A DNA stretch of 64,000 nucleotides from JBGZEX01 sp041846495 (GTDB lineage: Bacteria > Bacteroidota > Bacteroidia > Bacteroidales > Marinifilaceae): assembly GCA_041846495.1 (NCBI GenBank), contig JBGZEX010000076.1:1-64000 (forward strand), written 5' to 3'. The notes beneath the pieces were generated by a model that worked only from the letters and a program-made list of their open reading frames with translations, had not been told where the DNA came from and ran no database searches. Below, in pieces: positions 63,726 through 64,000 of the stretch. The position numbers and the translations under genes are program-made. The stretch's first letter is position 1, and each line of letters begins with the position of its first letter.

Positions 63726-64000
63726 TTATTTAATTACGTGAATTATGTTGATGGCCGCCGATAAAAGCGGTTCTTTGAGCTCTCCCAATTGACGGGTTAG
63801 AGAACGGATATTATTGGGATTGTTGATTTGCATTCCTCCCGACGGAGATAAACCTCCTGCCTCCCATATCGTATCTCCGTTTTTATTCGTATAACTCCCG
63901 ATGATAATGTTATAAGCCCAATTCTTTAGTTCCGGTGCAATGATATTTCCTTTTTCATAAAGTCCCGGCACAATGGAATCGTTTTTAAGCTGGGGTACGA
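63726..64000 (-). CDS. C-terminal part of a protein of unknown function, cut by the right edge
   Basis: The minus-strand frame is open from the right edge (reading VPQLKNDSIV at first) to TAA at 63726-63728, giving the last 90 or so residues. A GTG inside it is not needed as start. The sequence is mixed hydrophilic with a hydrophobic ending (AAINIIHVIK); no family is recognised. The same frame continues after the stop for 31 codons without another stop, ending DDIFTVIVE, so the TAA could be a recent nonsense change. It is probably upstream of, and may share a transcript with, the BACON gene. Confidence 0.45.
   Translation of the reverse strand, partial: VPQLKNDSIVPGLYEKGNIIAPELKNWAYNIIIGSYTNKNGDTIWEAGGLSPSGGMQINNPNNIRSLTRQLGELKEPLLSAAINIIHVIK

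Overview
This window most likely comes from the chromosome of a member of the Bacteroidota, probably order Bacteroidales. The evidence is the paired SusC/SusD outer-membrane proteins with a zinc metallohydrolase lipoprotein, DUF4302 and BACON-domain proteins, a DUF5020 protein, many short Bacteroidota-type lipoprotein signals, and repeated upstream matches to the Bacteroidota sigma-factor consensus (TAnnTTTG about 20 bases after TTG). Most genes have no Shine-Dalgarno sequence. The genus cannot be fixed from the sequence alone. I see no rRNA, tRNA, insertion sequence, CRISPR array or prophage.

Layout. 1-5 kb (+): the end of an unknown protein, an O-antigen ligase/polymerase-like membrane protein with a TPR tail, a transglutaminase-like lipoprotein and hemW. 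5.5-12.3 kb: asnS, rpoN, a PAP2-like membrane protein, a SPOR-like lipoprotein (-), a cyclophilin lipoprotein and speA, ending in a strong bidirectional terminator. 12.4-14.5 kb (-): a DUF5020 outer-membrane protein paired with a purine permease. 14.6-22.6 kb: a membrane protein of unknown function, a short possible gene remnant, mutS, and the operon lepA - amidohydrolase - tadA (-). 22.9-28.8 kb (+): yicC - gmk - nadD, a YitT-type membrane protein and a BtuFCD/FecBCD-type ABC importer. 28.8-35.3 kb (-): a TetR-controlled RND tripartite pump ending in a PII-like gene. 35.5-37.5 kb (+): dnaG.

The most remarkable region is 37.5-52.9 kb (-). Seven tightly packed genes encode an ABC ATPase, an ABC-2 permease fused to a peptidase-like ectodomain without an HExxH motif, a TolC-type channel, a membrane-fusion protein, an RND pump, a giant RND-ABC fusion protein (1565 aa), and a second ABC-2-type permease. 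The spacing is 13 bp or less, or the genes overlap, so this looks like one transcription unit combining proton-driven RND and ATP-driven ABC modules on one envelope-spanning exit path. In the fusion protein, what looks like the first strand of the ABC ATPase is separated from its Walker A half by about 165 residues of membrane-spanning sequence.

53-54.3 kb (-) carries recO and rdgB. 54.5-63.6 kb (-) is a visibly more G+C-rich SusCD-type uptake locus (BACON protein, SusC, SusD, zinc metallohydrolase, DUF4302). A 24-bp direct repeat lies upstream of susC. The right edge cuts through an unknown gene (-).
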